The position numbers were made by a program, and so were the translations under genes. Below, in pieces: positions 38,781 to 49,691 of a stretch of DNA of 64,000 bases (position 1 is the stretch's first letter; each line of letters opens with the position of its first letter). The stretch is from contig NZ_JACBYW010000007.1 of the NCBI RefSeq assembly GCF_013408175.1, forward strand, positions 124,001 through 188,000. The letters run 5' to 3'. Under the pieces are notes generated by a model, which saw only the letters and a list, made by a program, of their open reading frames with translations, searched no databases and was not told the origin of the DNA. The DNA is from Actinopolyspora biskrensis (GTDB lineage: Bacteria; Actinomycetota; Actinomycetes; Mycobacteriales; Pseudonocardiaceae).

Positions 38781-38960
38781 TCGTCCGGGAGGACCGCGGC
38801 AGGTGCGCCGTTTCCGCCGCGGCTCGCGACCTCATTTTGCTGTTTTGGCAAATGATTTTGTCATCCGGGGCTCGGTGAGGGCAGCTTGGTGCCGGAAGTG
38901 GCCACGGCGCCCCGAGGGGCCGTCGGCCACGGGGCCCCGGCGACCGAAGGCGAGGACGAC

Positions 38961-39566
38961 GTGGACGCACAGTTCTGGGACGACAAGTACGGCGGCAGCG
39001 AGCGGCTCTTCAGCGGCGACGTCAACGGGGTGCTCGCCACCGAGGTCGCCGACCTGCCGCCCGGGCAGGCGCTCGACGTGGGATGCGGCGAAGGCGCCGA
39101 CGCGCTCTGGCTGGCTCGACGCGGCTGGCGGGTCACCGCGGTCGACATCTCCCGGGTCGCCCTGCGACGCGCCGCCGCTGCCACGGACACCGAGCTCGCC
39201 GAGCGCGTGGCCTGGACCCGGGGCGACCCGACCGGCACGCCACCTCCGGAGGGCGCGTTCGACCTGGTGTCCGTGCAGTACTTCCCGCTCCCGCACCAGC
39301 CGGACCACGCCGCGCTGCGCGGTCTGCTGGCCGCGGTCGCCCCCGGAGGCACCCTGCTCGTCGGCAGCCACGACCTCGCAGACCTCCCCCCGGGGCAGGA
39401 CCGCGAGTTCGATCCCGGCGACTACTACCGGCCCGCCGACATCGCCGGGCTCCTCGACGAGGACTGGACCGTGCTGGTCGACGAAACCCGCCCGCGGACC
39501 GCCCCGCCCCCCGAGGGCACGCACCACGTTCACGACGTCGTGCTGCGGGCGCGACGCCTGCGGTGA
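38961..39566 (+). CDS. Class I SAM-dependent methyltransferase
   Basis: A 201-residue methyltransferase from a GTG with GAGGA 5 nt upstream. The start agrees with relatives that begin with a DAxxWDxxY motif; here it is DAQFWDDKYGG. Motif I is ALDVGCGEGADALWLA, followed by RGWRVTAVDIS and a later DLVSVQYFPLPH. This is the thiopurine-methyltransferase/TehB-like group, often used for detoxification; the substrate is unknown. Upstream, the AT-rich spot 38830-38865 has TTTGC ... GCAAA arms that could be an operator. It converges on the esterase gene. Confidence 0.85.
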   Translation: MDAQFWDDKYGGSERLFSGDVNGVLATEVADLPPGQALDVGCGEGADALWLARRGWRVTAVDISRVALRRAAAATDTELAERVAWTRGDPTGTPPPEGAFDLVSVQYFPLPHQPDHAALRGLLAAVAPGGTLLVGSHDLADLPPGQDREFDPGDYYRPADIAGLLDEDWTVLVDETRPRTAPPPEGTHHVHDVVLRARRLR

Positions 39567-39594
39567 CCGGCGCCGCCCGCTCGTGCGGGCGGCC

Positions 39595-39651
39595 GGACGC
39601 CGCGCGGTGGGACGTTTCGCGCGAAACCGCGCGGATCCCGGCGCGGCGTCC
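39595..39651. terminator. Bidirectional terminator between convergent genes
   Basis: An outer stem GGACGCCGCGC (39595-39605) / GCGCGGCGTCC (39641-39651) encloses an inner palindrome GTTTCGCGCGAAAC (39614-39627). It lies between the methyltransferase and esterase stops. Confidence 0.65.
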
Positions 39652-39671
39652 GCGAGCGGGGCGAGGCGGCT

Positions 39672-40751
39672 CTACTCGGAGTGCAGCGCGAGACCGGCGC
39701 GCAGCTGACCCACGGTCTCGAACATGGCCTCCCGCAGCCTGGTGCTCGCGCCGAGCAGGTTGGCGAACCCGTGGATGAGGTCGGGGAAACGCCGGGAGAT
39801 CACCGGGACTCCCGCCGCGGACAACCGGCGCGCGTACTCCTCGCCCTCGTCCCGCAGCGGATCGAAGCCGGCCGTGATCAGCACGGTCGGAGCCAGGCCC
39901 TCCAACTCCTCGTTCAGCAGCACCGAGAGCCGCGGATCGGCGCGTTCGGAGACGTCCGGCTGGTACATGTCCATGAACCAGTCCATGTCCCCGTCGGTGA
40001 GCAGGAAACCGTTGCCGAACAGTTCGCGGGAGCGCCTGCGGGTGCTGGCGTCCACGGCGGGGTAGAGCAGGAACTGCAGCACCGGGCTCTTGAGCCCGTT
40101 CGCGACGGCGTGCTGGGCGACCACCGCGGCCAGGTTCCCGCCCGCGCTGTCGCCGCCGACCGCGATGGAGTCGGGGCTGGAACCGAGGTCGGCGGCGTTG
40201 TCCAGCACGTGCTGGTAGGCGTCCACGGCGTCTTCGGCGGCGGCGGGGAAGGCGTGCTCGGGAGCGAGCCTGTAGTCCACCGACAGCACCCGGAGGTCGG
40301 CGTACTTGGCCAGGAAGCGGCACAGCTCGTCGTGCGTTTCGAGGTCACCGACCACCCAGCCCCCGCCGTGGTAGAACACGAGCAGGCTGCCGGGCTCGGT
40401 CAACCCCTCGGGGCGGTACAACCGGGCGTCGAGCTCGCCGGAACGGGTCCGGACCGAGCGCTTGCTGACGTGCACCCCGGAGATCTCGGCGCCGCGTGTG
40501 ACCTCCAGTCCCCGGAGCATCCCGGCCCGTGCCCCCTCCGGTGTCTCGGCGGCCATGCGCTCCTGACCCGTGAGTGCCTGGAGACGCAGCAACGCCTGCA
40601 CCTCCAGGGCGAGCTCCTGGCCGTCGAGCCGGACGGGGGCTCCCGCGATGCGGCGGAGCAGCGGACGCGGAAGTTTCAGCAGCCCGTGCAGCACGGCGGA
40701 CTGGGCGTGCTTCTGCAGCGAGTGCGGGATGACGTCGAGAGCTTTGGACAC
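39672..40751 (-). CDS. HSL-family alpha/beta hydrolase (esterase)
   Basis: A 359-residue esterase of the hormone-sensitive-lipase family. The oxyanion motif VFYHGGGWVVGD, the nucleophile elbow GGDSAGGNLAAV, the catalytic Asp in TAGFDPLRDEG and the His in DLIHGFANL are all present. The N-terminal 100 residues form the cap. It hydrolyses short acyl esters; natural substrate unknown. The GTG at 40751 has AAAGG upstream. It is transcribed alone. Confidence 0.9.
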   Translation of the reverse strand: MSKALDVIPHSLQKHAQSAVLHGLLKLPRPLLRRIAGAPVRLDGQELALEVQALLRLQALTGQERMAAETPEGARAGMLRGLEVTRGAEISGVHVSKRSVRTRSGELDARLYRPEGLTEPGSLLVFYHGGGWVVGDLETHDELCRFLAKYADLRVLSVDYRLAPEHAFPAAAEDAVDAYQHVLDNAADLGSSPDSIAVGGDSAGGNLAAVVAQHAVANGLKSPVLQFLLYPAVDASTRRRSRELFGNGFLLTDGDMDWFMDMYQPDVSERADPRLSVLLNEELEGLAPTVLITAGFDPLRDEGEEYARRLSAAGVPVISRRFPDLIHGFANLLGASTRLREAMFETVGQLRAGLALHSE

Positions 40752-41222
40752 GGCTGGGACCTTTCCACGATCGGAACCGAGGGTGGTGGGCGGTGACTTC
40801 CGCCCCGCCGGGGTGGCTCGGTGCCTGTTTCGGAACTGCGTACTTCGGTGGGGCGTCGTCCCGGTTCCGCCTCGGGCACGTCGCGAGGCGTCCCCCGTGG
40901 CGACCCGTGCCACGTGCCCCGCGGTCTCGCGGTGAGCCGGACCAGGACGCCGGAGCGGATCACCCGGCTCGAACCGCCTGGATGACGATCTCGGTTGGTT
41001 CTCGCCGTGTGAGGCGCACTACGCTGAGGCTACCGCTCGGTAGTGCGTGGTGCGAGACACGTGGGCGGCGATTGACTTGGAGCGCGGTCGAACCCATACC
41101 GTGGCTCGGTCGGTCCAACCGATCGAATGGTGGTGGCCTCGATGAGTGGTTACACCTTGTAGTGAAATGCGGTTCACCGGCCGGTGTCCGGTGAACACGC
41201 GGATTCGGGAAGGATTTTTTCC
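40752..41222. promoter_or_regulatory. Gap with promoter and inverted repeats before the FMN reductase
   Basis: No gene is supported. A promoter TTGACT (41072-41077), 17-nt spacer, CATACC (41095-41100) points to the reductase. A perfect inverted repeat GTTCACCGG (41172-41180) / CCGGTGAAC (41188-41196) lies downstream of that promoter and 26 bp before the start codon, a fitting operator position. Another pair, GCACTAC (41018-41024) / GTAGTGC (41040-41046), lies upstream of the promoter. Confidence 0.6.
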
Positions 41223-41777
41223 ATGGCGGTGACCGTAGTGGGGATCGGCGGTTCGATTCGAGCCGATTCGCAGTCCGAACGTGCCCTGCACGCGGCGCTG
41301 GCCGGTGCGCGGGACAGCGGAGCGAAGGTCCACGCGATAACCGGGAACGGGCTGGTCATGCCCTTCTACGACCCGGCGGTCACCGAACGTGTCACGAACG
41401 CTCGCGAACTCGTGGACGCCCTCCGGGAGGCGGACGGGGTGGTGCTCGCCTCCCCCGGATACCACGGGACGGTGTCCGGGCTGGTGAAGAACGCCCTGGA
41501 CCACGTGGAGGACCTGCGGGACGACCGTCGTCCCTACCTGCACGGCAGAGCGGTCGGATGCGTGGGTATCGCCTACGGGTGGCAGGCGACCGTGAACACC
41601 ATGCAGGCGCTGCGCTCGGTTGCCCACGCGCTGCGCGGCTGGCCCACCCCCCTGGGGGCGGCGGTCAACTCGGCCGAGACCCGGTTGGGCCCCGGTGGGG
41701 AGTGCGCCGACGAGAAGGTCACCTCGACGTTGCACACCATCGGCGGGCAGGTGGCCGATTTCGCGCTCGGACGCTGA
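41223..41777 (+). CDS. NADPH-dependent FMN reductase family protein
   Basis: A 184-residue flavodoxin-fold reductase. The FMN phosphate loop is GIGGSIRADSQSERALHAAL and the second flavin motif is LASPGYHGTVSGLVKNALD. The GYHGT and DHVED segments are typical of azoreductase/SsuE-like enzymes. It supplies reduced flavin or reduces quinones. The ATG has GGAAGG upstream. It is followed, after 171 bp, by a Dps gene in the same direction, linking it to iron or redox stress. Confidence 0.9.
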   Translation: MAVTVVGIGGSIRADSQSERALHAALAGARDSGAKVHAITGNGLVMPFYDPAVTERVTNARELVDALREADGVVLASPGYHGTVSGLVKNALDHVEDLRDDRRPYLHGRAVGCVGIAYGWQATVNTMQALRSVAHALRGWPTPLGAAVNSAETRLGPGGECADEKVTSTLHTIGGQVADFALGR

Positions 41778-41948
41778 AGGCCCGTTTCCGAGGAGGTGGC
41801 TCGGTGCCGGAGCCCGGGGCCGGAGGAACCGGTGCGGGGTGTCCGCGGTGACGGTGGGACCGGGTTTCACGGTTCGATCGCTCGGGTATTCCAGGTAGGC
41901 CCCCCGGATTCCAATGTCGTAGCGGGGGCTGCGAGGAGGTGCGACGAA

Positions 41949-42428
41949 ATGGCCGAGAAGGGTCCGATCACCAGCCCGCTGGGCGACGCCGAACGGGACA
42001 TAACGGCCAAGTCTCTGCAGGGCACTCTGGTCGACCTCGTCGACCTGCACCTGGTTGCCAAACAGGCCCACTGGAACGTGGTGGGCAGTGATTTCCGCAG
42101 CGTCCACCTGCAACTGGACGAGCTGGTCAGCAGCGCGCGCGAGTTCGCGGACAGCGTCGCCGAACGCGCCGCCGCCATCGGCGCCTCCCCGGACGCGCGG
42201 GCGGGCACGGTCTCCGAGAGTTCGGGGGTGCCCGAGTTCGAGTCCGGCTGGCGCCGCGACAGCGACGTGATCGCGGCGATGGTGGAGGTGCTGGACAAGC
42301 TGATCAAGAGGTTGCGGGCCCGGATCGACGAGACGGACAAGACCGATCGGGTGACCCAGGACCTGCTCATATCCGTGGCGGCCAAGCTGGAGGAAGCTCA
42401 CTGGATGTGGCAGGCCAAAGCTTCGTAG
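41949..42428 (+). CDS. dps: Dps-family ferritin-like DNA-protection protein
   Basis: A 159-residue Dps: it stores iron by oxidising Fe2+ with hydrogen peroxide and may coat DNA. The ferroxidase ligands are in KQAHWNVVG (His), SVHLQLDELV (Asp) and the later AREFADSVAERAAAIG helix. The closing EEAHWMWQA helix is typical. GAGGAGG lies 8 nt before the ATG. It follows the flavin reductase and may be in the same stress response as the fur-katA pair. Confidence 0.94.
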   Translation: MAEKGPITSPLGDAERDITAKSLQGTLVDLVDLHLVAKQAHWNVVGSDFRSVHLQLDELVSSAREFADSVAERAAAIGASPDARAGTVSESSGVPEFESGWRRDSDVIAAMVEVLDKLIKRLRARIDETDKTDRVTQDLLISVAAKLEEAHWMWQAKAS

Positions 42429-42445
42429 GGTTCACGGCACCGCTT

Positions 42446-42690
42446 GCGTGGGTGGCTGGGTAGCCGTCCCGTGAGTCGGCGCCTTGCTGCGTTGGGCCGC
42501 TCTTGAGTAGCCACCTACGCGGCGGGCGGCCCGGCCTGGCGATGCATCCGACTCACGCGCCGGAGCTTCTCGTCCTGCCCAGGCTCAGAGCGCCTGCGTT
42601 GGACGGAGCCCTTCTGTTGGAGGTTCCAGTGGGAGTTCGGCGGTGCGAGCGCTGAGGTGGTGGTGAGCGGCCTGCGCCGAAGAAAGATCC
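42446..42690 (+). repeat. Dispersed intergenic repeat, full copy C
   Basis: This copy aligns with copy B (5951-6183) over its full length. Shared landmarks are GGGTAGCCGTC, GTGAGTCGGCGCCTTG, GCGATGCATCCGACTCACGC, CTTCTCGTCCTGCCC and GCGCCTGCGTTGGA. The tail TTCGGCGGTGCGAGCGCTGA ... GAGCGGCCTGCGCCGAAGAA recurs alone elsewhere. It starts 17 bp after the dps stop. The remaining gap to 42892 holds no gene. Confidence 0.75.
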
Positions 42691-42892
42691 GAACCTCCCG
42701 GCCCGCAGCGGTCGCACCCGGGGACGACGACCGTCCCATGTGGACCTCCGGGTGGCGTCCGCGCGGATCGGGAACGAAGAACCACCGGGTGATCCGTTCC
42801 GACCACGCGATCGGTTTTCGGTGGTGATTCGGTCGCCCCGGGTCCCCGCCTCCGTGGAACGGTTGCCGGGGACCCGGGACGATTCCTCGACA

Positions 42893-42915
42893 GGGGGCGG
42901 GCAGCGCCCGCCCCC
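42893..42915 (-). terminator. Hairpin after the Old Yellow Enzyme gene
   Basis: GGGGGCGGGC pairs exactly with GCCCGCCCCC around a 3-nt loop, 33 bp past the stop on the minus strand. Confidence 0.7.
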
Positions 42916-42947
42916 GCCGGGATCGGGTCGTCCGAAGAGGCGGACGC

Positions 42948-44009
42948 TCAGCGGGCGGCCCGCTCGTACTGACGGGGCCACAGCGAGTCCGCGCGCAGCC
43001 GGTCGGCCGCGTGCAGCGGCCAGTGCGGGTCGCGCAGCAGCTCCCTGGCCAGCAGCACCGAGTCGGCCGACCCGGAGGCCACGATCTCCTCGGCCTGCTC
43101 GGGTGAGGTGATCATGCCGACGGCGCCGGTGGGCACCCCCGACTCCTGCTTGATCCGCCGCGCGTAGGGAACCTGGTAGCCGGCCCCGACCGGGATGGAA
43201 ACGCCGGGGAGCGCTCCGCCGGTCGACGCGTCGACCAGGTCGACACCGCGCGCGGACAGCAGCCCGGCCAGGCGTGCCGAGTCCGCACCGCTCCAGCCGT
43301 CCTCGGTCCAGTCGGTCGCCGAGATCCGCGCGAACAGCGGTTTGCCCGCCGGCCACACCTCGCGCACCGCTTCGGTGATCTCCAGCAGCAGCCGCACGCG
43401 GCCGTCGAAGTCGCCGCCGTACTCATCGGTGCGGTCGTTGACCAGCGGGGAGTAGAACTGGTGGGCCAGGTAGCCGTGCGCGAAGTGCAGTTCCACCACG
43501 TCGAAGCCCGCCTCGTCGGCGCGGCGGGCCGCCCCGGCGAACCGCCCCGGCAGCGCGGCGACCTCCTCCGTGCTCAGCGCGCGGGGCGCTGTCAGCTGGC
43601 CGAACGCCTCGCCGGTGGAGCTCACGGTGGTCCAGCCGCCGTCCTCCGCCGAGAGGCTGTGCCCGCCTTCCCACGGGGCCGATGTGGAGGCCTTGCGGCC
43701 CGCGTGGGCGAGCTGCACGCCGCTCGCGGCGCCCTGGGCGCGGATGAAGGCGGTGATCCGCTTCCAGGCGGCCACCTGCTCGTCGTTGTACAGCCCCGTG
43801 TCACCGGGGCTGATCCTGCCTTCCGGGGTCACGGCGCTGGCCTCGCTGATCACCAGCCCGGCTCCGCCGGTGGCGAACTGCCCCAGGTGCACCAGGTGCC
43901 AGTCGTCCGGGACGCCGTCGGTGGCCGAGTACTGGCACATCGGCGAGACCCAGGCGCGGTTGCGGATGTCTACGTCGCGGAACTTGACGGGTTCGAACAG
44001 TTGACTCAC
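42948..44009 (-). CDS. Old Yellow Enzyme family NADH:flavin oxidoreductase
   Basis: A 353-residue FMN-dependent ene-reductase of the YqjM-like class. It shows the family N-terminus (SQLFEPVKFRDVDIRNRAWV), the PMCQYSATDG segment with the class-specific Cys, HAGRKAS, the catalytic ELHFAHGYLAHQF helix with HxxH, and the C-terminal phosphate-binding region GMITSPEQAEE ... LARELLRDPHW. It reduces activated C=C bonds; the physiological role is uncertain. The GTG start has only a weak GGG site. It lies 68 bp upstream of the nucleoside hydrolase stop, not obviously co-transcribed. Confidence 0.93.
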   Translation of the reverse strand: MSQLFEPVKFRDVDIRNRAWVSPMCQYSATDGVPDDWHLVHLGQFATGGAGLVISEASAVTPEGRISPGDTGLYNDEQVAAWKRITAFIRAQGAASGVQLAHAGRKASTSAPWEGGHSLSAEDGGWTTVSSTGEAFGQLTAPRALSTEEVAALPGRFAGAARRADEAGFDVVELHFAHGYLAHQFYSPLVNDRTDEYGGDFDGRVRLLLEITEAVREVWPAGKPLFARISATDWTEDGWSGADSARLAGLLSARGVDLVDASTGGALPGVSIPVGAGYQVPYARRIKQESGVPTGAVGMITSPEQAEEIVASGSADSVLLARELLRDPHWPLHAADRLRADSLWPRQYERAAR

Positions 44010-44077
44010 ACCCGCTGGGACTCCGCTGCGGAGCGGAATATTCCGCTGCGTTCCCTACGTCACTCCCGAACGCCCGT

Positions 44078-45004
44078 TCAGCCCATCGCGCTCGACACCC
44101 GCTCGAACGCGTCGGTGACCAGGTCCCAGAAACCCTCCTGGTCGAGGGTGATCGCCACGGCCGCGTTGCTCTCGGCCTCCGGGGCGAAGTCGGTCACGGT
44201 CATCCCGGAGCTGAACCGGCCGGAGGTCTCCACGTCCACTCGTGCCTCGGTGAGGGTGAACAGCTCGGGAGCGATCACGTAGGCCACCGCGCAGGCGTCG
44301 TGGATCGCGGGCCCGTGCTCGCGGTACTGCCGATTGTTCCCGTAGAAGTCCAGGCAGGGGCTCAGCAGCTCGTCCTGCAGGCGTCCCAGCCCGGTGAAGC
44401 GCTGCCGCACCGCGGCCGTGGCCCTGGCCTGGTGGGTCAGGTCCAGACCGAACATGACCGTGCGCCACGGGGCCTCGAACACCACGCCTGCCGCTTCCGG
44501 GTCGGCCGCGATGTTGAACTCGGCCGCCGGGCTGAAGTTGCCGCGGGTGTAGGAGCCGCCCATGATCACGAACTCCCGCACCCACTCGGTGATGCGCGGT
44601 TCCTTGCGCAGCGCCAGCGCGATGTTGGTCAGTGGCCCGACCGCGACGAGGCTGATCTCGCCGGGGGAGGCGGCGATCGTGTTCACGATGTGGTCCACCG
44701 CGTGTTCGGACACCGGCTCGGCCTTGGCCGCCGGGAGGACCACGTCGCCGAGCCCGGTGTTGCCGTGCACGTCGGACGCGGCGCTGCCCGGCCGCACGAG
44801 CGGGCGTGCCGCTCCGCGCGCGACCGGAACGTCCATGCCGTAGAACTCGGCGAGCGCCAGGGCGTTCGGCGTGGTGTGTTCGAGCCCCACGTTTCCCGCC
44901 ACGGTGGTTATGCCCGTCACTTCCACTTCGGGGCTGCCGTGGGCGAGAGCGATCGCCAGCGCGTCGTCGATTCCGGGGTCGCAGTCGAGCAGAATTCGTT
45001 TCAC
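44078..45004 (-). CDS. Inosine-uridine-type nucleoside hydrolase
   Basis: A 308-residue nucleoside N-ribohydrolase for purine or pyrimidine salvage. The calcium-binding motif RILLDCDPGIDDALAIA is at the N-terminus (three Asp). VAVGPLTNIALAL, EFVIMGGSYTRGNFSPAAEF and HDACAVAYVIAPELF complete the active site. The GTG at 45004 has AAGGCG upstream, and the family always begins with this motif. It follows the Fic-fold gene after 110 bp on the same strand. Confidence 0.94.
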   Translation of the reverse strand: MKRILLDCDPGIDDALAIALAHGSPEVEVTGITTVAGNVGLEHTTPNALALAEFYGMDVPVARGAARPLVRPGSAASDVHGNTGLGDVVLPAAKAEPVSEHAVDHIVNTIAASPGEISLVAVGPLTNIALALRKEPRITEWVREFVIMGGSYTRGNFSPAAEFNIAADPEAAGVVFEAPWRTVMFGLDLTHQARATAAVRQRFTGLGRLQDELLSPCLDFYGNNRQYREHGPAIHDACAVAYVIAPELFTLTEARVDVETSGRFSSGMTVTDFAPEAESNAAVAITLDQEGFWDLVTDAFERVSSAMG

Positions 45005-45114
45005 GGTGTCGCCTTCTGTGTTTCTCCGGGGCTGCTCGCGAACCGGTCGCCCCGTGCGCCCGGTTCGTGCTCCGAGCCCCTGTTTCCTCGGTCGGTCCGC
45101 CGTCCGGCGGACGG

Positions 45115-45876
45115 TCACCCCTGCACGGAGTCCGCGATCGACTTCGCCTCGCGGGAGCCGGTTTCCAGTGCCTTGCAGCAGTACTCGATCCAGGAGGAGA
45201 CACCTTCGGAGCCGCCGGAGGCGAACCCCCGGGCCGCCGAGGCGTACTCCTCCTGACGGCGGAAGTGGGCCACCTCGGGAACCACGAGCCCCTTGGGGTC
45301 CAGGCCGCTGGCGATCACGGTCATCCGGGAGGCCGCGCGGGCGATGATCCCGTCGACCTCGCCGAACGGGGCCAGCGCGAGCAGCTCCCCGTGCACCACG
45401 GCCGCCTGCACCGGTCCGGGGATCGTGCCCTGGGCGTTCCCACTGACCTCGGTGACCATGCGGGCCAGCAGGTCCAGCCGCGAGGAGACCTCCTCGTCCG
45501 CACGGGGGCGCCCGAGGCGTTCCTGCTCGTGCTCGCCGACGAGGTCGGCCGCGGCCAGCACGTGCAGCCTGGCCAGGGCCTGCAGCGGGGCTCGTTGCCA
45601 GGTCGGCAGCAGGGGACCGATCGCCTCGGCGACCCGCAGGGAGCCGGCGAGCAGCGGATCGCTCACCTCGCCCCCCTCCGGGATTTCCGCGGCTCCGCCC
45701 GCGACCGCCGCGGAGGCCCGCGCGGCGCGCACCGACGCCTCGGCCGCGGTGGTGGGCCAGCCTCGTCGGTTCGCCGGGTGCTCGTGCACCTCGTCGATTG
45801 CCGCCCTGGCGGTTTCGACCGCTTCGGGGACGCCCGGAAGTCGGACAAGCGGGCGTAGCGAATCCTGCGCGTTCAC
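45115..45876 (-). CDS. Fic-fold protein with a degenerate active site
   Basis: A 253-residue helical protein. Residues 161-184 (VHGELLALAPFGEVDGIIAR and onward) align with the Fic motif IHPFxDGNGRxxR. The catalytic His is replaced by Ala at 169, the DGNGR loop by EVDGI, and only the last Arg is kept. Adenylyl transfer is therefore unlikely. Homologues beside acs occur in other actinobacteria as I recall, without known function. The GTG may be leaderless, with TAGCGT just upstream. It is divergent from acs. Confidence 0.75.
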   Translation of the reverse strand: MNAQDSLRPLVRLPGVPEAVETARAAIDEVHEHPANRRGWPTTAAEASVRAARASAAVAGGAAEIPEGGEVSDPLLAGSLRVAEAIGPLLPTWQRAPLQALARLHVLAAADLVGEHEQERLGRPRADEEVSSRLDLLARMVTEVSGNAQGTIPGPVQAAVVHGELLALAPFGEVDGIIARAASRMTVIASGLDPKGLVVPEVAHFRRQEEYASAARGFASGGSEGVSSWIEYCCKALETGSREAKSIADSVQG

Positions 45877-45975
45877 GTCACGAGACGCTACCCGTTAGTG
45901 ATGGAAAAACGCTGCACCCTCCGCCATACGGGGCAAAGTGGATCCTTCGGACGGGCGTAACGAAGTGAGAAGTAT

Positions 45976-45981
45976 TACACT
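45976..45981 (+). promoter_or_regulatory. Candidate -10 box for acs
   Basis: TACACT at 45976-45981 is the best -10 match in the gap 45877-46126. TGTGA with a downstream AGTGA 6 nt later (45985-46000) overlaps the probable start. It resembles half of a CRP site but is not palindromic. Confidence 0.35.
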
Positions 45982-46126
45982 CATTGTGACTTGTCAGTGA
46001 TGTGCAGCACCGAACGGGGGAATTGGTCTCGACCTTCACTCCGTTTGCCTCTATCGAAGTGAGTCGGATCGCACTACCGTTCGTCACGGAAAGAGCTGTG
46101 CCAGCAGCGACGGAGGTTCGACAGCG

Positions 46127-48100
<1,974 letters not shown>

Positions 48101-48124
48101 GCGTGTTCGCGTGAACGCGTGACC

Positions 48125-48161
48125 GAGGGGCGGCACGAGGAGTGCCGCCCCCTCGATTTTT
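48125..48161 (+). terminator. Intrinsic terminator of acs
   Basis: GAGGGGCGGCAC pairs with GTGCCGCCCCCTC and is followed by GATTTTT. It is one of the few U-tailed terminators in the window. Confidence 0.9.
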
Positions 48162-48440
48162 CTCACACGGCAGCCCCGGACGCCGCTTCGCCCGACCGGA
48201 CGAGTCCGATCAGCGGTCGACCGATCCTCACCGAAACACCAGCGCAGCCGGTTCCTGCGTGCCCATTAGCAACTCGGTCGAACGTTGACAACCCCTGTCC
48301 GGCCAACGCGGGCGAACGCACGCCGTGCTGGCCGCGAAACGGCATGAGGCGGGTTCTGCCGTGTTAAGCTCATCCGCGGGGCGAGCCGGAAAACTGGTCA
48401 TTGTGGAGTACGTGGCGTAATCAATCTCGGGAGCAACTCC

Positions 48441-49691
48441 GTGGCGAAATCGCAGCGCAACCGATCAAAACGGTCCGCCGCCCCGGAGGAGGCCCGGGGG
48501 TTTGACTTCGGTTCCTACCTGCGAAACGAAACCGTCGGCGGCATGCTCATGCTCGCCGCCACCGTTGTCGCGTTGATCGCGGCCAACTCGCCGGCCTCCG
48601 GCTTCTACGAAGCCGCCCGCGAGTTCACCGTCGGACCGCACGCCCTGCACCTCGACCTGACTATCGGGGAGTGGGCCAAGGACGGCCTGCTGGCGATCTT
48701 CTTCTTCGTCGCGGGCCTGGAGCTCAAGCGGGAGCTGGTCCTCGGGGACCTCTCCGACCGCAAGACGGCGACGCTTCCGGTGCTGGCCGCGCTCGGTGGC
48801 ATGATCGTGCCCGCCGTGGTGGCCGCCGCCATCGGATTCGGAGCGCCGGGGGCGGCGCAGGCCTGGGCCATTCCGGTGGCCACCGACATCGCCTTCGCCC
48901 TGGGCGTGCTCTCGCTGACCTCCTCGGCCATGCCGACCACCGCGCGGGTGTTCCTGCTCAGTCTGGCCGTGGTCGACGACCTCGGTGCGATCATCGTCAT
49001 CGCGGTGCTGTTCACCTCGGGGCTGAACCTGCTCGCCCTGCTCATCGCCGTGGTGCTGTGCGTCGGCTACTGGTACGCCCAGCGCAAGCGCATCCGGACC
49101 TCGTGGCTGTACGTGCCGCTGGCAGTGGCCACGTGGGTGGCTGTGCACAGCAGCGGTGTCCACGCCACCATCGCCGGAGTGGCGCTCGGCCTGCTGACCA
49201 GGGTGCGCACCGACCCGTACGAGCGGGCCTCGCCCTCCATGCGGCTGGAACACCGGCTCCAGCCGTGGTCGGCCGCCCTGGTGGTGCCGATCTTCGCCCT
49301 GTTCGCGGCCGGCGTGCCGGTGGGAGCGGACGCGCTGGGTGCCGTCTTCCACGACCGGATCGCCATCGCGGTCATGGTGGGGCTGGTGTTCGGCAAGATG
49401 CTGGGCATCTTCGGCACTTCCTTCATAGCGGTCAAACTCGGCTTCGGATCGCCCCCCAAGGGCGTGGCGTGGCGTGACCTGTTCGCGCTGGCGATGCTCG
49501 GCGGGGTCGGCTTCACGGTCAGCCTGCTGATCGCGGACCTCTCGTTGAGCGGGGCCGCCGCGGACCGCGCCAAGGCGGCCGTGCTGATCGCCTCCGCGGT
49601 CGCCTCCGTGGTCGCCACGGTGATGCTGGTGCTGCGCAGGAAGCACGACAGTTCCCAGGCGCAGGTCCAGGCACAGAGCGGGCGGGGGTGA
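48441..49691 (+). CDS. nhaA: Na+/H+ antiporter NhaA
   Basis: A 416-residue electrogenic antiporter with about 12 membrane segments. The ion-binding region is intact: ATDIAFALGVL and LLSLAVVDDLGAIIVIAVLF carry the two adjacent Asp residues, and KLGFGSPPKGVAWRDLFALA is conserved. The GTG has GGGAG about 8 nt upstream. The 340-bp gap before it holds the acs terminator and a TAAGCT box (48364-48369) but no gene. It interrupts the otherwise mycobacteria-like gene order, which fits a salt-adapted host. Confidence 0.95.
   Translation: MAKSQRNRSKRSAAPEEARGFDFGSYLRNETVGGMLMLAATVVALIAANSPASGFYEAAREFTVGPHALHLDLTIGEWAKDGLLAIFFFVAGLELKRELVLGDLSDRKTATLPVLAALGGMIVPAVVAAAIGFGAPGAAQAWAIPVATDIAFALGVLSLTSSAMPTTARVFLLSLAVVDDLGAIIVIAVLFTSGLNLLALLIAVVLCVGYWYAQRKRIRTSWLYVPLAVATWVAVHSSGVHATIAGVALGLLTRVRTDPYERASPSMRLEHRLQPWSAALVVPIFALFAAGVPVGADALGAVFHDRIAIAVMVGLVFGKMLGIFGTSFIAVKLGFGSPPKGVAWRDLFALAMLGGVGFTVSLLIADLSLSGAAADRAKAAVLIASAVASVVATVMLVLRRKHDSSQAQVQAQSGRG

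Noticed and set aside
39614-39627. GTTTCGCGCGAAAC, similar to the parS consensus GTTTCACGTGAAAC
   Set aside because: It differs at two core positions and lies inside a larger terminator-like stem between convergent genes. GTTTCACGCGGAAC at 58451 also has two differences and is not palindromic. Neither is strong enough to call parS.
45985-46000. TGTGA ... AGTGA before acs as a CRP site
   Set aside because: Only one half matches the consensus; the second half is a direct, not inverted, repeat.
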